Shown: piece after piece, positions 50,870 through 59,759 of the stretch | How positions within the stretch are numbered: position 1 is the stretch's first letter | Layout of the letters: each line of letters opens with the position of its first letter | DNA from: Bacteroidales bacterium | GTDB taxonomy: Bacteria; Bacteroidota; Bacteroidia; Bacteroidales; P3 | Direction: 5' to 3' | DNA: 64,000 nucleotides | Assembly (NCBI GenBank): GCA_022482545.1 | Contig: JAKVOZ010000001.1 | Coordinates: 186,001 to 250,000, forward strand | The notes under the pieces: model-generated | What the model was told of the DNA's origin: nothing | The model's input: only the letters and a program-made list of their open reading frames with translations | Databases searched by the model: none | Position numbers and translations under genes: made by a program

Positions 50870-53545
50870 TTATTTTAATACTAAATCAATAAAACATTGA
50901 CCACGGTATTCAAAATTTTTGAACATATCATAACTACTTGCAGCAGGGGAAAGCAAAACGATAGAGTTTTTCTCTGCTGTTTGTTTGCACCAAGCAACAA
51001 TATCAGGATAAGAATCTGAAACAAAAGCGTTGAAAGTAAGGTTTTCTTCTTTCATTACTTCATACATTCTTCGTCCTGCCTTACCAACGAAAGCTATATT
51101 CTTAACTTTGTATATCTTTACAACATCGCCTATCATCGTATAATCTATTCCTCGGTCCATACCGCCAAGAATAAGTGTTGAAACATTTTTTAAAGCAGAA
51201 AGAGCAGCCATTGTTGCTTGTGGTATCGTTGAAATACTATCGTTATAATAAGTTACGCCGTCTTTTTCTATCACAAACTGCAAACGATGTGAAAGTCCCT
51301 TGAAGTTAAGAGCCGTCTCTATTGCCTTATTCGTATCAAGGTTAAGTTCTTTTGCTATCTTTAAACAAGCAACTATATTCATTTTGTTATGGTCTCCTTG
51401 AAGAAATTTAGGCTCATCTCCCTTGTAATCACTAACACTAAAAGGTAAGTATTTATGTTTAAGATTAAATCTTTTTATCCAATGGTTTATCTCTTTACTA
51501 TCAACATTGTAAGCAAAAATATCATCTTGCGTGCCTTTGGTTAATAGGTTTATCTTGCTAAGTTGATACTCTTCGTAAGAATTATAATGATCTAAGTGTT
51601 CTTCAAAAAGATTTAAAAGAATAGAATAGTGAGGAGCAACGCTTATGTTTTGTAATTGATGACAAGAAAGTTCAAGAACTATTAATGTATCTTTATCAAT
51701 GTTGTCCATAATATCAAAAAATGGCACTCCTATATTACCTGCAAGAATAGTGTTAGGGTTTTGGTCGTGTATTATTTGATAAAGAAGAGTTGAAGTAGTG
51801 CTTTTGCCTTTTGTTCCGCTTATTCCAATAGTGTTCTCTTTAAAAAGTTGCAAAAAGACATCACATTCATTAGTTATTTTCTTTGTCTCAATCTCTGCAA
51901 TATCTTTTAAGGCAATACCAGGAGTAAGAAAAATTTTATCACTCCTATCATTTATTTCAGTGTAATCTTCTTCGCTTGAAAAAATGATATTGTTTCGTTG
52001 CATTATTTCTTCGTTATTTTTCAATAACTCTTCGTTTTTGTCAAAAATTATGAAGTTTTTTTTAGGTAATAATTTACTAAGAAGATTATATGTTGCTTTT
52101 CCTTCTCGTCCAAAGCCCATAATAGAAATCCTTTGTTTTCTTAACTCTCTACTAAGTGTTGCTTTCTTAAAAGTTAAGTAAGGGTTTTTGAATATATCTT
52201 TTATCTCTTGTGGCAAATTGCCTTCACTTGTTTCACTCATTATAAACTCTTGCCAATTTTTTCCTATATAATCTTGGCTTACTTTAAGACTTTGCCAAAA
52301 TTTTAATAAAACATCTTCTTCTTTGACTTCAAATCTTTTTACTCTTTCAGCCAAAGCCACATTTACTTCTTTAACTGTTCCAACGCATTCAAAAGGTTTA
52401 ACATCTGTTTGCCCCATTAGTTGCAAAAGTATGTCTTTTAGTTTTTCGTCAGCAAAGAGATTTTTGTTAAATATATGGTTTAACTCTTCTGGATTAATAA
52501 ATGGCGACAATATAATAAAAGCAAACAAACATTTTGCACACTCTCCGCACCAAATATCTTGCTTACTGCCAACGTTGCAACTCTTAAAAACTTCTTTATA
52601 CTGCAAATGAGAAAACAAATACGCAATATGTATTTCAGGAATTGGGCGTAAAAGAGAGAAATATTCAAAATCTTCGCTTATAAATTCTTTGTAATATGAG
52701 CGAAAATCGTTTTCAAATTCAAGACTTTTGCTATATTGATGGTTTATGTTTTCTCCTTTTACTGTGGATTCATTAGCAGAAGACTCATTACTAAGAGCAA
52801 TATATCGTTTTTCTGTAAATCCTGCCAAAAGAAGAGAAGTGAAAGCCAACATAGCAGAGAAAGGAGTGTGTCCATTAAGATAACCTTTGCTATTAAGGTC
52901 AAGTAAGTTCTTATCAATAGTACGTTGTGTTTCTACTATTTCATTTCTATCAAAGTTTGCAAGACGAACACAATCCAATGTAGCACCACGAGGAGATATG
53001 ATTAAAGGAGTAATATCTTTTCCTTTGCCACGAAGAAGTTCTAATGAAACAACAGAATCTTTTCCTCCTCCAATAGGTACAAGATACTCTTGCTTTAATT
53101 CAAAATGAGTAGGACTTAATTCTTCTTCACCTTGGCAAACTATATTCATAAAATCTTCTATCGTAGTGTGAATATCATTTAAATAAAAAAACTCACCAAG
53201 ACCATTGAAATAAAGTTTCTTCCAAAAAAGTATTTGCTTGTCAGTTATCTTATAAGGCTTAATGATAACCGTTTTACTGCATGTTGCTTTCCAATAAGAT
53301 ATAAGTTCTATCATTCCAATATTGAATACAAGCAAATCCAACTGCTTTTTATTTAAACGATTGAAAGAAAAGAAACTTTTATGCTTAATTGTATGCGTTG
53401 GAGAAAAAGAGTTTTCGTTGCAAATGAAGTTAAACGTCATAACAAAATCTTCATTTATTATCTCATAAGAAAAATTATTATAAATAAAAGTATCGTATTT
53501 ATTTGATAATTCGTTGTATTTTAGTTGATTGAATTGTTGTTCCAT
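50870..53545 (-). CDS. MurL-like epimerase fused to MurD-type ligase
   Basis: 891 residues, about twice MurD length. The N-terminal half (1-455) has a PP-loop-like VPIGGGKDS (157-164) and a CGECAKC cluster (333-339); this fits the ATP-dependent MurL family that epimerises the terminal L-Glu of UDP-MurNAc-L-Ala-L-Glu. From about 470 it is a Mur ligase: IMGFGREGKATYNLL, GISGTKGKSTT, LELSCHQLQ, HRLQFV, YYNDSISTIPQAT and LSPAASSYDMFKNFEYRG. The expected chemistry is addition of L-Glu by the MurD2-like part and inversion by the MurL-like part, giving D-Glu without glutamate racemase. The ligase call is strong; the MurL call is by motif and context. Confidence 0.8.
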   Translation of the reverse strand: MEQQFNQLKYNELSNKYDTFIYNNFSYEIINEDFVMTFNFICNENSFSPTHTIKHKSFFSFNRLNKKQLDLLVFNIGMIELISYWKATCSKTVIIKPYKITDKQILFWKKLYFNGLGEFFYLNDIHTTIEDFMNIVCQGEEELSPTHFELKQEYLVPIGGGKDSVVSLELLRGKGKDITPLIISPRGATLDCVRLANFDRNEIVETQRTIDKNLLDLNSKGYLNGHTPFSAMLAFTSLLLAGFTEKRYIALSNESSANESTVKGENINHQYSKSLEFENDFRSYYKEFISEDFEYFSLLRPIPEIHIAYLFSHLQYKEVFKSCNVGSKQDIWCGECAKCLFAFIILSPFINPEELNHIFNKNLFADEKLKDILLQLMGQTDVKPFECVGTVKEVNVALAERVKRFEVKEEDVLLKFWQSLKVSQDYIGKNWQEFIMSETSEGNLPQEIKDIFKNPYLTFKKATLSRELRKQRISIMGFGREGKATYNLLSKLLPKKNFIIFDKNEELLKNNEEIMQRNNIIFSSEEDYTEINDRSDKIFLTPGIALKDIAEIETKKITNECDVFLQLFKENTIGISGTKGKSTTSTLLYQIIHDQNPNTILAGNIGVPFFDIMDNIDKDTLIVLELSCHQLQNISVAPHYSILLNLFEEHLDHYNSYEEYQLSKINLLTKGTQDDIFAYNVDSKEINHWIKRFNLKHKYLPFSVSDYKGDEPKFLQGDHNKMNIVACLKIAKELNLDTNKAIETALNFKGLSHRLQFVIEKDGVTYYNDSISTIPQATMAALSALKNVSTLILGGMDRGIDYTMIGDVVKIYKVKNIAFVGKAGRRMYEVMKEENLTFNAFVSDSYPDIVAWCKQTAEKNSIVLLSPAASSYDMFKNFEYRGQCFIDLVLK

Positions 53546-53570
53546 ATTAAATAATTGTTAAATCTATTTG

Positions 53571-53606
53571 CAAAGTTACAAAAACGATTGAAAAACATTA
53601 TCTTTG
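53571..53606. promoter_or_regulatory. Divergent promoters of the MurL-MurD fusion and SGNH genes
   Basis: Minus-strand -7 box TAACTTTG (53571-53578) and plus-strand TATCTTTG (53599-53606) lie 20 bp apart. Confidence 0.6.
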
Positions 53607-53639
53607 CAAAGAAAAAGAATTAAAAAAAATAATAAGTTT

Positions 53640-54686
53640 ATGAAAAAAATTGTAATTACAAGTTTGTTTTTATTAAGTGTTGTTTGCCTTTGTGCACAAG
53701 AAAAAGTTAAAGTGTTATATGTTGGTAATAGTTATACGTATGTTAATGACTTGCCAACAATAATATCCAACATTGCAGCAAGTCAAAATCATAATATAGT
53801 ATCCACACAGTTTCTTACAGGTGGAGCAATGTTTCAAACACATTATAATAATCAAGCATTAATAGATACAATCAAAAAAGGAGGTTTTGATATTATGGTT
53901 TTGCAAGGACAAAGCCAGGAAGTTTGTTTTCCACCTTATCAATTCCAAAGCCAAGTTTATCCTTATGCAAAAAAACTTGATAGTATCTTTAAAGCATATA
54001 ATCATAATGGAAAAGTGATCTTTTATATGACTTGGGGCTATCGTTATGGAGATGCAATTAATTGTCAAGAGTATGCTCCATTTTGCAATTATTTTTCAAT
54101 GAGTGAAGAGATTTGTAATAATTATACAACAATGGCAAATGATTTTTCTTCTTTTGTTGCTCCTGTTGGTAAGGCTTGGCAAAAGTCAATAATAGAAGAT
54201 TCAAATATTGTGCTTCACCAAAGTGATAATTCGCACCCAACAATAAAAGGTTCTTATCTTGCTGCATGCGTTTTCTATAATACAATGTTTAATGATACTG
54301 TATCTTCAACGTTTTATTCCACATTAAATCAAAATGATGCTCAAAGAATGCAAAGAATAGCCAACTACATAACAAGAAATAATGCTTCATTGCCTTGCAA
54401 TCTTAATCAAACATCATCATTAAATGAAATGTTGCAAGAAGATGAAACTACAATTTGGTATGAACGACAAAATAATATGCTAAACATTACTATTAATAAA
54501 GTTTATGAGCCAACAACAGCAATCATTTATGATATTAATGGCAAACAAATGATGAAAGAAAAAATATTACCGAACAACAATTCTATCCATACATCAATTG
54601 ATGTTAAGAAATTAAAACAAGGAACATATATAATTAAGGTATATTCCAATAACTCATTCAAAACAACTAAGTTTATCAAATATTAA
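53640..54686 (+). CDS. Secreted SGNH/GDSL hydrolase with type IX sorting domain
   Basis: 348 residues from ATG 53640. Signal peptide MKKIVITSLFLLSVVCLCAQ, then an SGNH fold: KVLYVGNSYTYVNDLP holds the nucleophile Ser, VLQGQSQEV a later block, and SDNSHPTIKGSYLAACV the Asp-x2-His pair. Residues after about 285 (TTAIIYDINGKQMMKEKIL..GTYIIKVYSNNSFKTTKFIKY) form a sorting domain for the type IX system. Probably an extracellular esterase. Precedes rnr by 12 bp. Confidence 0.85.
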   Translation: MKKIVITSLFLLSVVCLCAQEKVKVLYVGNSYTYVNDLPTIISNIAASQNHNIVSTQFLTGGAMFQTHYNNQALIDTIKKGGFDIMVLQGQSQEVCFPPYQFQSQVYPYAKKLDSIFKAYNHNGKVIFYMTWGYRYGDAINCQEYAPFCNYFSMSEEICNNYTTMANDFSSFVAPVGKAWQKSIIEDSNIVLHQSDNSHPTIKGSYLAACVFYNTMFNDTVSSTFYSTLNQNDAQRMQRIANYITRNNASLPCNLNQTSSLNEMLQEDETTIWYERQNNMLNITINKVYEPTTAIIYDINGKQMMKEKILPNNNSIHTSIDVKKLKQGTYIIKVYSNNSFKTTKFIKY

Positions 54687-54698
54687 AGCAATTAGATT

Positions 54699-56636
54699 AT
54701 GAGAACAAGAAAACAAGACAAAGAAAAGAAACAATATTCTAACTATGTGATAGGTATTGTTGATATGAAGCAAACAGGCAAAGCATATGTTATGCCAGAA
54801 GATGATAGTAAAGATGTTTTTATTGCGATGAATAACACTTCTCATGCACTATCTGGTGATAGGGTAAAAGTGTATCTTTTTCCTCAAAGAAAATCACGCA
54901 AGAGAGAAGGTCAAATAGTAGAGATACTTCAACGAGCAAAAGAAGACTTTGTTGGGATAATACAAAAACATTCAAACTATTCTTTTCTTATTCCAGATAG
55001 TAACTCAATGCCGGTAGATATTTTTATTCCCAAGGAACACTCAATGGATGTTAAAGATGGGCAAAAAGCAATAGCAAAGATAACAGAATGGCCAGAAAGA
55101 GCAAATAATCCATTTGGAAAAATAGTTAAAGTTCTTGGCAATCCAGGAGATAATGATGTTGAAATGCAAAGTATTCTTTCGGATTTTAATTTTCCATTGT
55201 CTTTTCCAAAAGAAGTAGAAAGAGAAGTGAAGAAATTATCTGATAAGATTTCACAGAAAGAGATTAAAAGAAGAAGAGATTTTAGAGATGTGATGACTTT
55301 CACGATAGATCCAAGCGATGCAAAGGATTTTGATGATGCAATATCAATACAAAAACTTAAAAACGGTAATTATGAGATAGGAGTACATATTGCCGATGTA
55401 TCATATTACGTTCAGCCTCATTCAGCACTTGATAAGGAAGCATATAGAAGAGGAACATCTGTTTATTTAGTTGATAGAACAGTGCCAATGCTACCAGAGA
55501 GACTTTGCAATGAGATATGCTCACTTCGTCAAGATGAAGATTCGCTTACATTTAGTTGTGTGTTTGAAATAAACGAAAATGCAGAGATATTAAAACATTG
55601 GATAGGAAGAACGATTATTCATTCCAATCGCCGTTTTACTTATGAACAAGTACAAGAAGTTATAGAACAAGAAAAAGGAGAGAAGGCAGAATATATACTT
55701 CCTTTATGGAACATTGCTAAAACTATAAGAGATAAACGTTTTCAAAAAGGTGCAATAAACTTTGAAACACAGGAAGTAAGGTTTCATTTAGATAAAGATG
55801 CAAAACCAATAGATGTTTATATCAAAGAATCCAAAGAGGCTAATTGGTTGGTTGAGGAATATATGCTTTTAGCAAATAAAACAATAGCAGAAAGTATTGG
55901 AAGAAAGAGAAATAGAAATCAAGTTAAAACATTTGTCTATCGTGTGCATGATGAGCCAAATAGAGATAAATTACAGACATTTAAAGAGTTCGTTTCCAAA
56001 CTTGGATATAAGATAGAAGACAATTCAAGAAAGAAACTTGTTAATAGTTTTAATAATATCTTTAAACAAGTAGAAGGAAAAGGACAAGAAACTATGATAA
56101 CTACGATAGCATTAAGAACAATGAGTAAGGCATATTATTCAACGGACAATATAGGTCATTATGGGCTTTCTTTTCAATACTACACTCATTTCACTTCTCC
56201 AATAAGACGTTATCCTGATGTTATGGTTCATCGTTTGCTTCAAAGGTATCTTGATGATTTACCTTCTGTTAATAAAGATGAATATGAAGAATACTGTGAG
56301 AGATGTTCTCAAATGGAAAAACGAGCAGCAGAAGCAGAGAGAGTTAGTGTTAAATATAAGCAAGCAGAATATCTTGCAGATAAGATAGGACAAGAGTTTA
56401 ATGGAAAAATATCAGGAGTTAGCAAGTGGGGATTATATGTTTTGATAGATGAAAATAAATGTGAAGGACTTGTTAGAATAAATACACTTGATGATGATTC
56501 ATACTATCTTGATGAAGATAATTATCAAATAATAGGTAGGAGATATAAAAATGTTTATCAGTTAGGTCAAGATGTTAAAGTTAGGATAGAAAGTGTGGAT
56601 ATGTTAAAAAAGCAAATGATATTCTCAATAGTTTAA
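54699..56636 (+). CDS. rnr: Ribonuclease R
   Basis: 645 residues. Cold-shock domains (1-200) precede an RNB catalytic domain with DPSDAKDFDDAIS (metal-binding Asp residues), VDRTVPMLPERLCNEICSL and HFTSPIRRYPDVMVHRLLQ, and an S1 domain at the end (GKISGVSKWGLYVLI). It degrades structured RNA 3' to 5'. It lacks a long basic tail, so it is slightly short for RNase R but fits Bacteroidetes forms. Confidence 0.94.
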   Translation: MRTRKQDKEKKQYSNYVIGIVDMKQTGKAYVMPEDDSKDVFIAMNNTSHALSGDRVKVYLFPQRKSRKREGQIVEILQRAKEDFVGIIQKHSNYSFLIPDSNSMPVDIFIPKEHSMDVKDGQKAIAKITEWPERANNPFGKIVKVLGNPGDNDVEMQSILSDFNFPLSFPKEVEREVKKLSDKISQKEIKRRRDFRDVMTFTIDPSDAKDFDDAISIQKLKNGNYEIGVHIADVSYYVQPHSALDKEAYRRGTSVYLVDRTVPMLPERLCNEICSLRQDEDSLTFSCVFEINENAEILKHWIGRTIIHSNRRFTYEQVQEVIEQEKGEKAEYILPLWNIAKTIRDKRFQKGAINFETQEVRFHLDKDAKPIDVYIKESKEANWLVEEYMLLANKTIAESIGRKRNRNQVKTFVYRVHDEPNRDKLQTFKEFVSKLGYKIEDNSRKKLVNSFNNIFKQVEGKGQETMITTIALRTMSKAYYSTDNIGHYGLSFQYYTHFTSPIRRYPDVMVHRLLQRYLDDLPSVNKDEYEEYCERCSQMEKRAAEAERVSVKYKQAEYLADKIGQEFNGKISGVSKWGLYVLIDENKCEGLVRINTLDDDSYYLDEDNYQIIGRRYKNVYQLGQDVKVRIESVDMLKKQMIFSIV

Positions 56637-56681
56637 AGTTTGTGCTATGATTTGATAATCAAAGTGATAATAAAAATAAAT

Positions 56682-56707
56682 GACTCTAACAAAAAACAGT
56701 TAGAGTC
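56682..56707. terminator. Hairpin between rnr and tRNA-Arg
   Basis: GACTCTAAC (56682-56690) pairs perfectly with GTTAGAGTC (56699-56707). It can end transcription from both sides. Confidence 0.7.
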
Positions 56708-56739
56708 ACCAAAATAAATATATTAAAAGCAAAAATTTG

Positions 56740-56813
56740 TGACCCCAGTAGGATTCAAACCTACAACCTTTTGATCCGTAGTCAAATACTCTATTCAGTT
56801 GAGCTATGGGGCC
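56740..56813 (-). tRNA. tRNA-Arg (anticodon ACG)
   Basis: On the minus strand GGCCCCA and TGGGGTC form the acceptor stem (one G-T pair), TTTGA/TCAAA the anticodon stem around loop CTACGGA, and GTAGG-TTTGAAT-CCTAC the T arm. The anticodon is ACG. CCA is not encoded. A -7 box TACCTTTG (minus strand, 56832-56839) lies directly upstream. Confidence 0.92.
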
Positions 56814-56908
56814 TTGTTTATTTTCAGTTTGCAAAGGTACTATTTTTTTAATAAATAGCAATATTTTTTTAAATTTTTTTTCTTATATACTATAAAAAAG
56901 AGATAATG

Positions 56909-57056
56909 AAATGGATTCAAAAGATATTTAAATGGAATGAAGAACTATTTAAATGGATTCAAAAGACAGTAAAATGGATTCAAAAGACAGTAAAATGGAT
57001 TCAAAAGACAGTAAAATGGATTCAAAAACTATTTTATTAGAATAGCAATCCATTTT
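56909..57056. repeat. 21-bp modular array 6 (longest)
   Basis: Seven 21-bp units. Three consecutive ones are identical (AAATGGATTCAAAAGACA plus GTA); the others change words to TATTT, GAATGAAGAACT or AACTATTT, and the last unit reads AGAATAGCAATCCATTT. Left flank AAAGAGATAATGAAATGG matches arrays 4 and 5. It lies in the 430-bp gap between tRNA-Arg and the Rhs gene; the rest of that gap holds two GTTGTACTGG repeats near 57082 and 57125. Confidence 0.9.
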
Positions 57057-57203
57057 AATAGAATAAAGAAAGAATAAAATACATTGCTGTTGTACTGGCA
57101 GTACATCGCAAAAAGAAAATGGTTGTACTGGATTTCGCAGTATGTTTTTTATAATCAAATCAAAATAAAAGAACAATCTTTCTTTTAAATCAAAATAAAT
57201 AAC

Positions 57204-57211
57204 TACCTTTG
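57204..57211 (+). promoter_or_regulatory. -7 box of the orphan Rhs toxin
   Basis: TACCTTTG, 29 bp before the ATG at 57240, giving the Rhs fragment its own promoter. Confidence 0.55.
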
Positions 57212-57239
57212 TGGCGAAATAAATAGTTAAATTAATAAT

Positions 57240-58205
57240 ATGGAAAGAACGATAGCAGATAACTATATAGGAAAGGATGAAAATGAGCCAGTGTTTTATT
57301 ATCATTCAGACCATTTGGGAAGTGCATCATACGTAACGAATGGTGATGGTAAAGTAACACAGACATTGAATTATTTACCATATGGCGAAGATTGGGTAGA
57401 TTTGCAGAATTTCAGTGAAATGCCGGCAGAAAATAATTTGGGAGTATATAAGTTTAATGGTAAGGAGAAAGACGCAGAGAGTGGATATAATTATTATGGA
57501 GCAAGATATTATGATAGTGAGAAGCTAAGTTGGTTAAGTGTAGACCCAATGAGTGATAAATACCCTTCACTTTCACCTTATGTTTATTGTGCAGATAATC
57601 CTGTGAAACTTATTGACCCGAATGGAATGGAGTGGGATACAGAATCGGATAAAAAACAAGCCAATGAAATAAAAGAACTTATTTGTGTAAGACAGAAAGA
57701 AATAAACAATAGATTAAGCAAAATTAGCCAAAAAATACAAAAAATAACAAGAAAATCAAGAATAGAGAAATTGACAAGAGAACAAGATGATTTAAATGCT
57801 CAAAAGGAATTATTATCGTCATTATTGACAGGAATTAATGATATTGAAAAAGAAGAAGACATTAAATACACTTTTAAAGATAATGATAAAATTTGTAATA
57901 CACTTGGTTCTGATATAGAGAAGATTATCATAAACTATAATGGAATGGCAAATAAAATTCATGAGTTAACGCATGCAATTCAATATGAACATAGGAATAA
58001 CTGGACTATTTTACAAAAAGAAGAAAATGCATATTCAACACAATATGCTTTTGATAATGCAAGTTTTAGCCATTATAATGCGAGTTATTATATAACAAGT
58101 GTAAAATCAATTAATGCAGAATGGCTTAAATCACTACATTTTTTTGATTATGATCAATTTAATAGGGAAAGAACAATATATCCTTATAAAGATAAAATAA
58201 GATGA
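57240..58205 (+). CDS. Orphan Rhs core with C-terminal metallopeptidase toxin domain
   Basis: 321 residues. Residues 15-130 are the RHS-associated core end (YYHSDHLGSASYVTN, LPYGE, FNGKEKDAESGYNYYGARYYD, SVDPMSDKYPSLSPYVYCADNPVKLIDPNGM), after which polymorphic toxins diverge. Residues 131-321 have a coiled coil and HELTHAIQYE (241-250), an HExxH zinc-peptidase motif, with ENAYSTQY about 20 residues later as a possible third ligand. The usual thousand-residue shell is absent, and there is no signal peptide, so it is either an orphan cassette or a recombination donor. Its stop overlaps the next gene by 4 bp (ATGA). Confidence 0.82.
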   Translation: MERTIADNYIGKDENEPVFYYHSDHLGSASYVTNGDGKVTQTLNYLPYGEDWVDLQNFSEMPAENNLGVYKFNGKEKDAESGYNYYGARYYDSEKLSWLSVDPMSDKYPSLSPYVYCADNPVKLIDPNGMEWDTESDKKQANEIKELICVRQKEINNRLSKISQKIQKITRKSRIEKLTREQDDLNAQKELLSSLLTGINDIEKEEDIKYTFKDNDKICNTLGSDIEKIIINYNGMANKIHELTHAIQYEHRNNWTILQKEENAYSTQYAFDNASFSHYNASYYITSVKSINAEWLKSLHFFDYDQFNRERTIYPYKDKIR

Positions 58206-58891
58206 GAAAAATATATTATGTATCATATATACTTATAATATTAGTTATAAGTTCTTGCAGGGTAGAAAAATCTTTAAATAGTGTAGAAGGGAATATCAGC
58301 GGTTCTTATTCAGTATATATAGAAGAATTTAATGGTAGTAAAATGATAGATTTATATTCGGATTCTACTTTTAAGTATTACTATAGATTTGACATGATAT
58401 ACGAATATTCAACAGGTAAATATAGTACCGATGGACATTATTTATATTTGAAAAGTGATATGAATATAAATAATCTTCCTTGTAGTGTGGATAAGTTAAA
58501 ATATAATACATTAGATAGTATAAAAATTATATTGACATCAGATTACGATTCAAAAGCGATGAAATTATATGCTATATTTAATGATTCTATTTTAATTCCA
58601 TTTATAAATAATAGTGCATCTATAAAAGGAACTAATATATCAAATTGTTATGTTATGGCAAAGGCAGAAAAGAAAATGATGCATTCACTTTATATAATAA
58701 ATAACGATACTTTGAGATTCCAAAAGTTCAATATTGATTCAAATAATATTTATTCTGTTGCTTTTCAAGAAGACACATTGTGGAAAATGTTTTATTATAC
58801 AGAATATAATGATACATGTACTTTACGTAATAATGTACTATATACAAACACGCTTCATCTAACTAAAAGAAAATCTCAAAAAGAAAAATAA
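58202..58891 (+). CDS. Lipoprotein, probable immunity partner of the Rhs toxin
   Basis: 229 residues. MRKIYYVSYILIILVISSC is a lipoprotein signal; the mature part is beta-rich (DLYSDSTFKYYYRFDMIYEYSTGKY) with no recognised domain. The ATGA overlap with the toxin gene is the classic toxin-immunity arrangement. A membrane lipoprotein as immunity would suit a toxin acting in the periplasm. Function is inferred from position only. Confidence 0.65.
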   Translation: MRKIYYVSYILIILVISSCRVEKSLNSVEGNISGSYSVYIEEFNGSKMIDLYSDSTFKYYYRFDMIYEYSTGKYSTDGHYLYLKSDMNINNLPCSVDKLKYNTLDSIKIILTSDYDSKAMKLYAIFNDSILIPFINNSASIKGTNISNCYVMAKAEKKMMHSLYIINNDTLRFQKFNIDSNNIYSVAFQEDTLWKMFYYTEYNDTCTLRNNVLYTNTLHLTKRKSQKEK

Positions 58892-58919
58892 GCATTTAAA
58901 CATGGTTCAGAAAAGGAAT

Positions 58920-59125
58920 TATGTCGTCGTGTTGGATTTGTAACCCTATTTTAATAAAGGTATTACATCATAATAAGTAGCGAAAGGAGTAAAAGACCTT
59001 GAAACCATTGTTTGATTCAAAGAAACTAAAACTTTGTTTGGGCAGAATAAAACAAAGTTTGAGCCAACTAAAACAAAGAAATAATTTACTAAAACAAAGT
59101 TTTAGCAGAATAAAACGACGACATA
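58920..59125. repeat. 21-bp array bounded by inverted repeats next to the Rhs debris
   Basis: An 11-bp perfect inverted repeat (TATGTCGTCGT at 58920-58930, ACGACGACATA at 59115-59125) encloses units of 21 bp from about 59043: AATAAAACAAAGTTTGAGCC, ACTAAAACAAAGAAATAATT, ACTAAAACAAAGTTTTAGC. The sequence is unrelated to arrays 1-6 but has the same period. The right repeat lies inside the start of the Rhs fragment frame. Confidence 0.75.
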
Positions 59126-59525
59126 TAGTTATGATCAAGTAGGCAGACGATTGAGTAGGAATCAACCGAGTAGTGGATTAACACAATGGCAGTATGATAA
59201 TGCAGGAAATATAATAAAAGAGATAATGTCAAGTGGGGAAGAGATAAATTATGGATACGATTATAATCAAATAACAGAAGTAGATTATTCAGATAGGCCG
59301 TGGAATAATGTATATTATAAGTATGGAGAGAATGGAGAAGGGAATGAAACAGGTAGATTAAAAAAACAGCAAGATGCGAGTGGGGTACAGGAGTTTGGTT
59401 ATGATGAGATGGGTAATATAATACAGATAAAAGATAATGGATTAAATCCGAGAGAACAGAATTATGGATATAAAATTTGCACGATATTTACACGACCCAA
59501 TTACTATGTTTTACTATACTATTAA
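59106..59525 (+). pseudogene. Rhs YD-repeat fragment
   Basis: A frame open from 59106 reads TTTYSYDQVGRRLSRNQPSSG and continues with YD-repeats (QYDNAGNII, YGYDYNQITEVDYSD, FGYDEMGNIIQI). It breaks off at YGYKICTIFTRPNYYVLLYY-stop. There is no N-terminal part, start codon context or core. It is debris of a larger Rhs gene, perhaps left by cassette recombination. It belongs before, not after, a core domain, so the order is scrambled. Confidence 0.75.
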
Positions 59526-59591
59526 CAAAAAAGAATAAAATAAATATTTGTTATTATCTCGTTTTAATAAAAATATATTAATGCAATATAT

Positions 59592-59629
59592 TGTAATATA
59601 ATAAAGTAATTATATTTTATTATATTACA
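59592..59629. repeat. 14-bp perfect inverted repeat
   Basis: TGTAATATAATAAA (59592-59605) and its exact complement (59616-59629) form an AT-only stem downstream of tRNA-Gln. It may terminate the ompA-tRNA transcript. Confidence 0.6.
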
Positions 59630-59676
59630 ATACAGTTATTTTAAATTTAGTGAAAAAGAATAATTACGTAAAAAAG

Positions 59677-59747
59677 TTGTCATATCAGGATTCGAACCTG
59701 AGATAAGAGGACCAGAATCTCTTGTGTTACCACTACACCATATGACA
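59677..59747 (-). tRNA. tRNA-Gln (anticodon CTG)
   Basis: TGTCATA/TATGACA acceptor stem, D arm with GTGTAGTGGTAACAC, anticodon loop TTCTGGT (CTG at 34-36), T arm CTCAGGTTCGAATCCTGA. The 31-39 pair is A-C, a mismatch at the base of the loop. The gene begins 12 bp after the stop of the OmpA-family gene, with no promoter between them. Confidence 0.88.
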
Positions 59748-59759
59748 ATTTTCGTTTAT

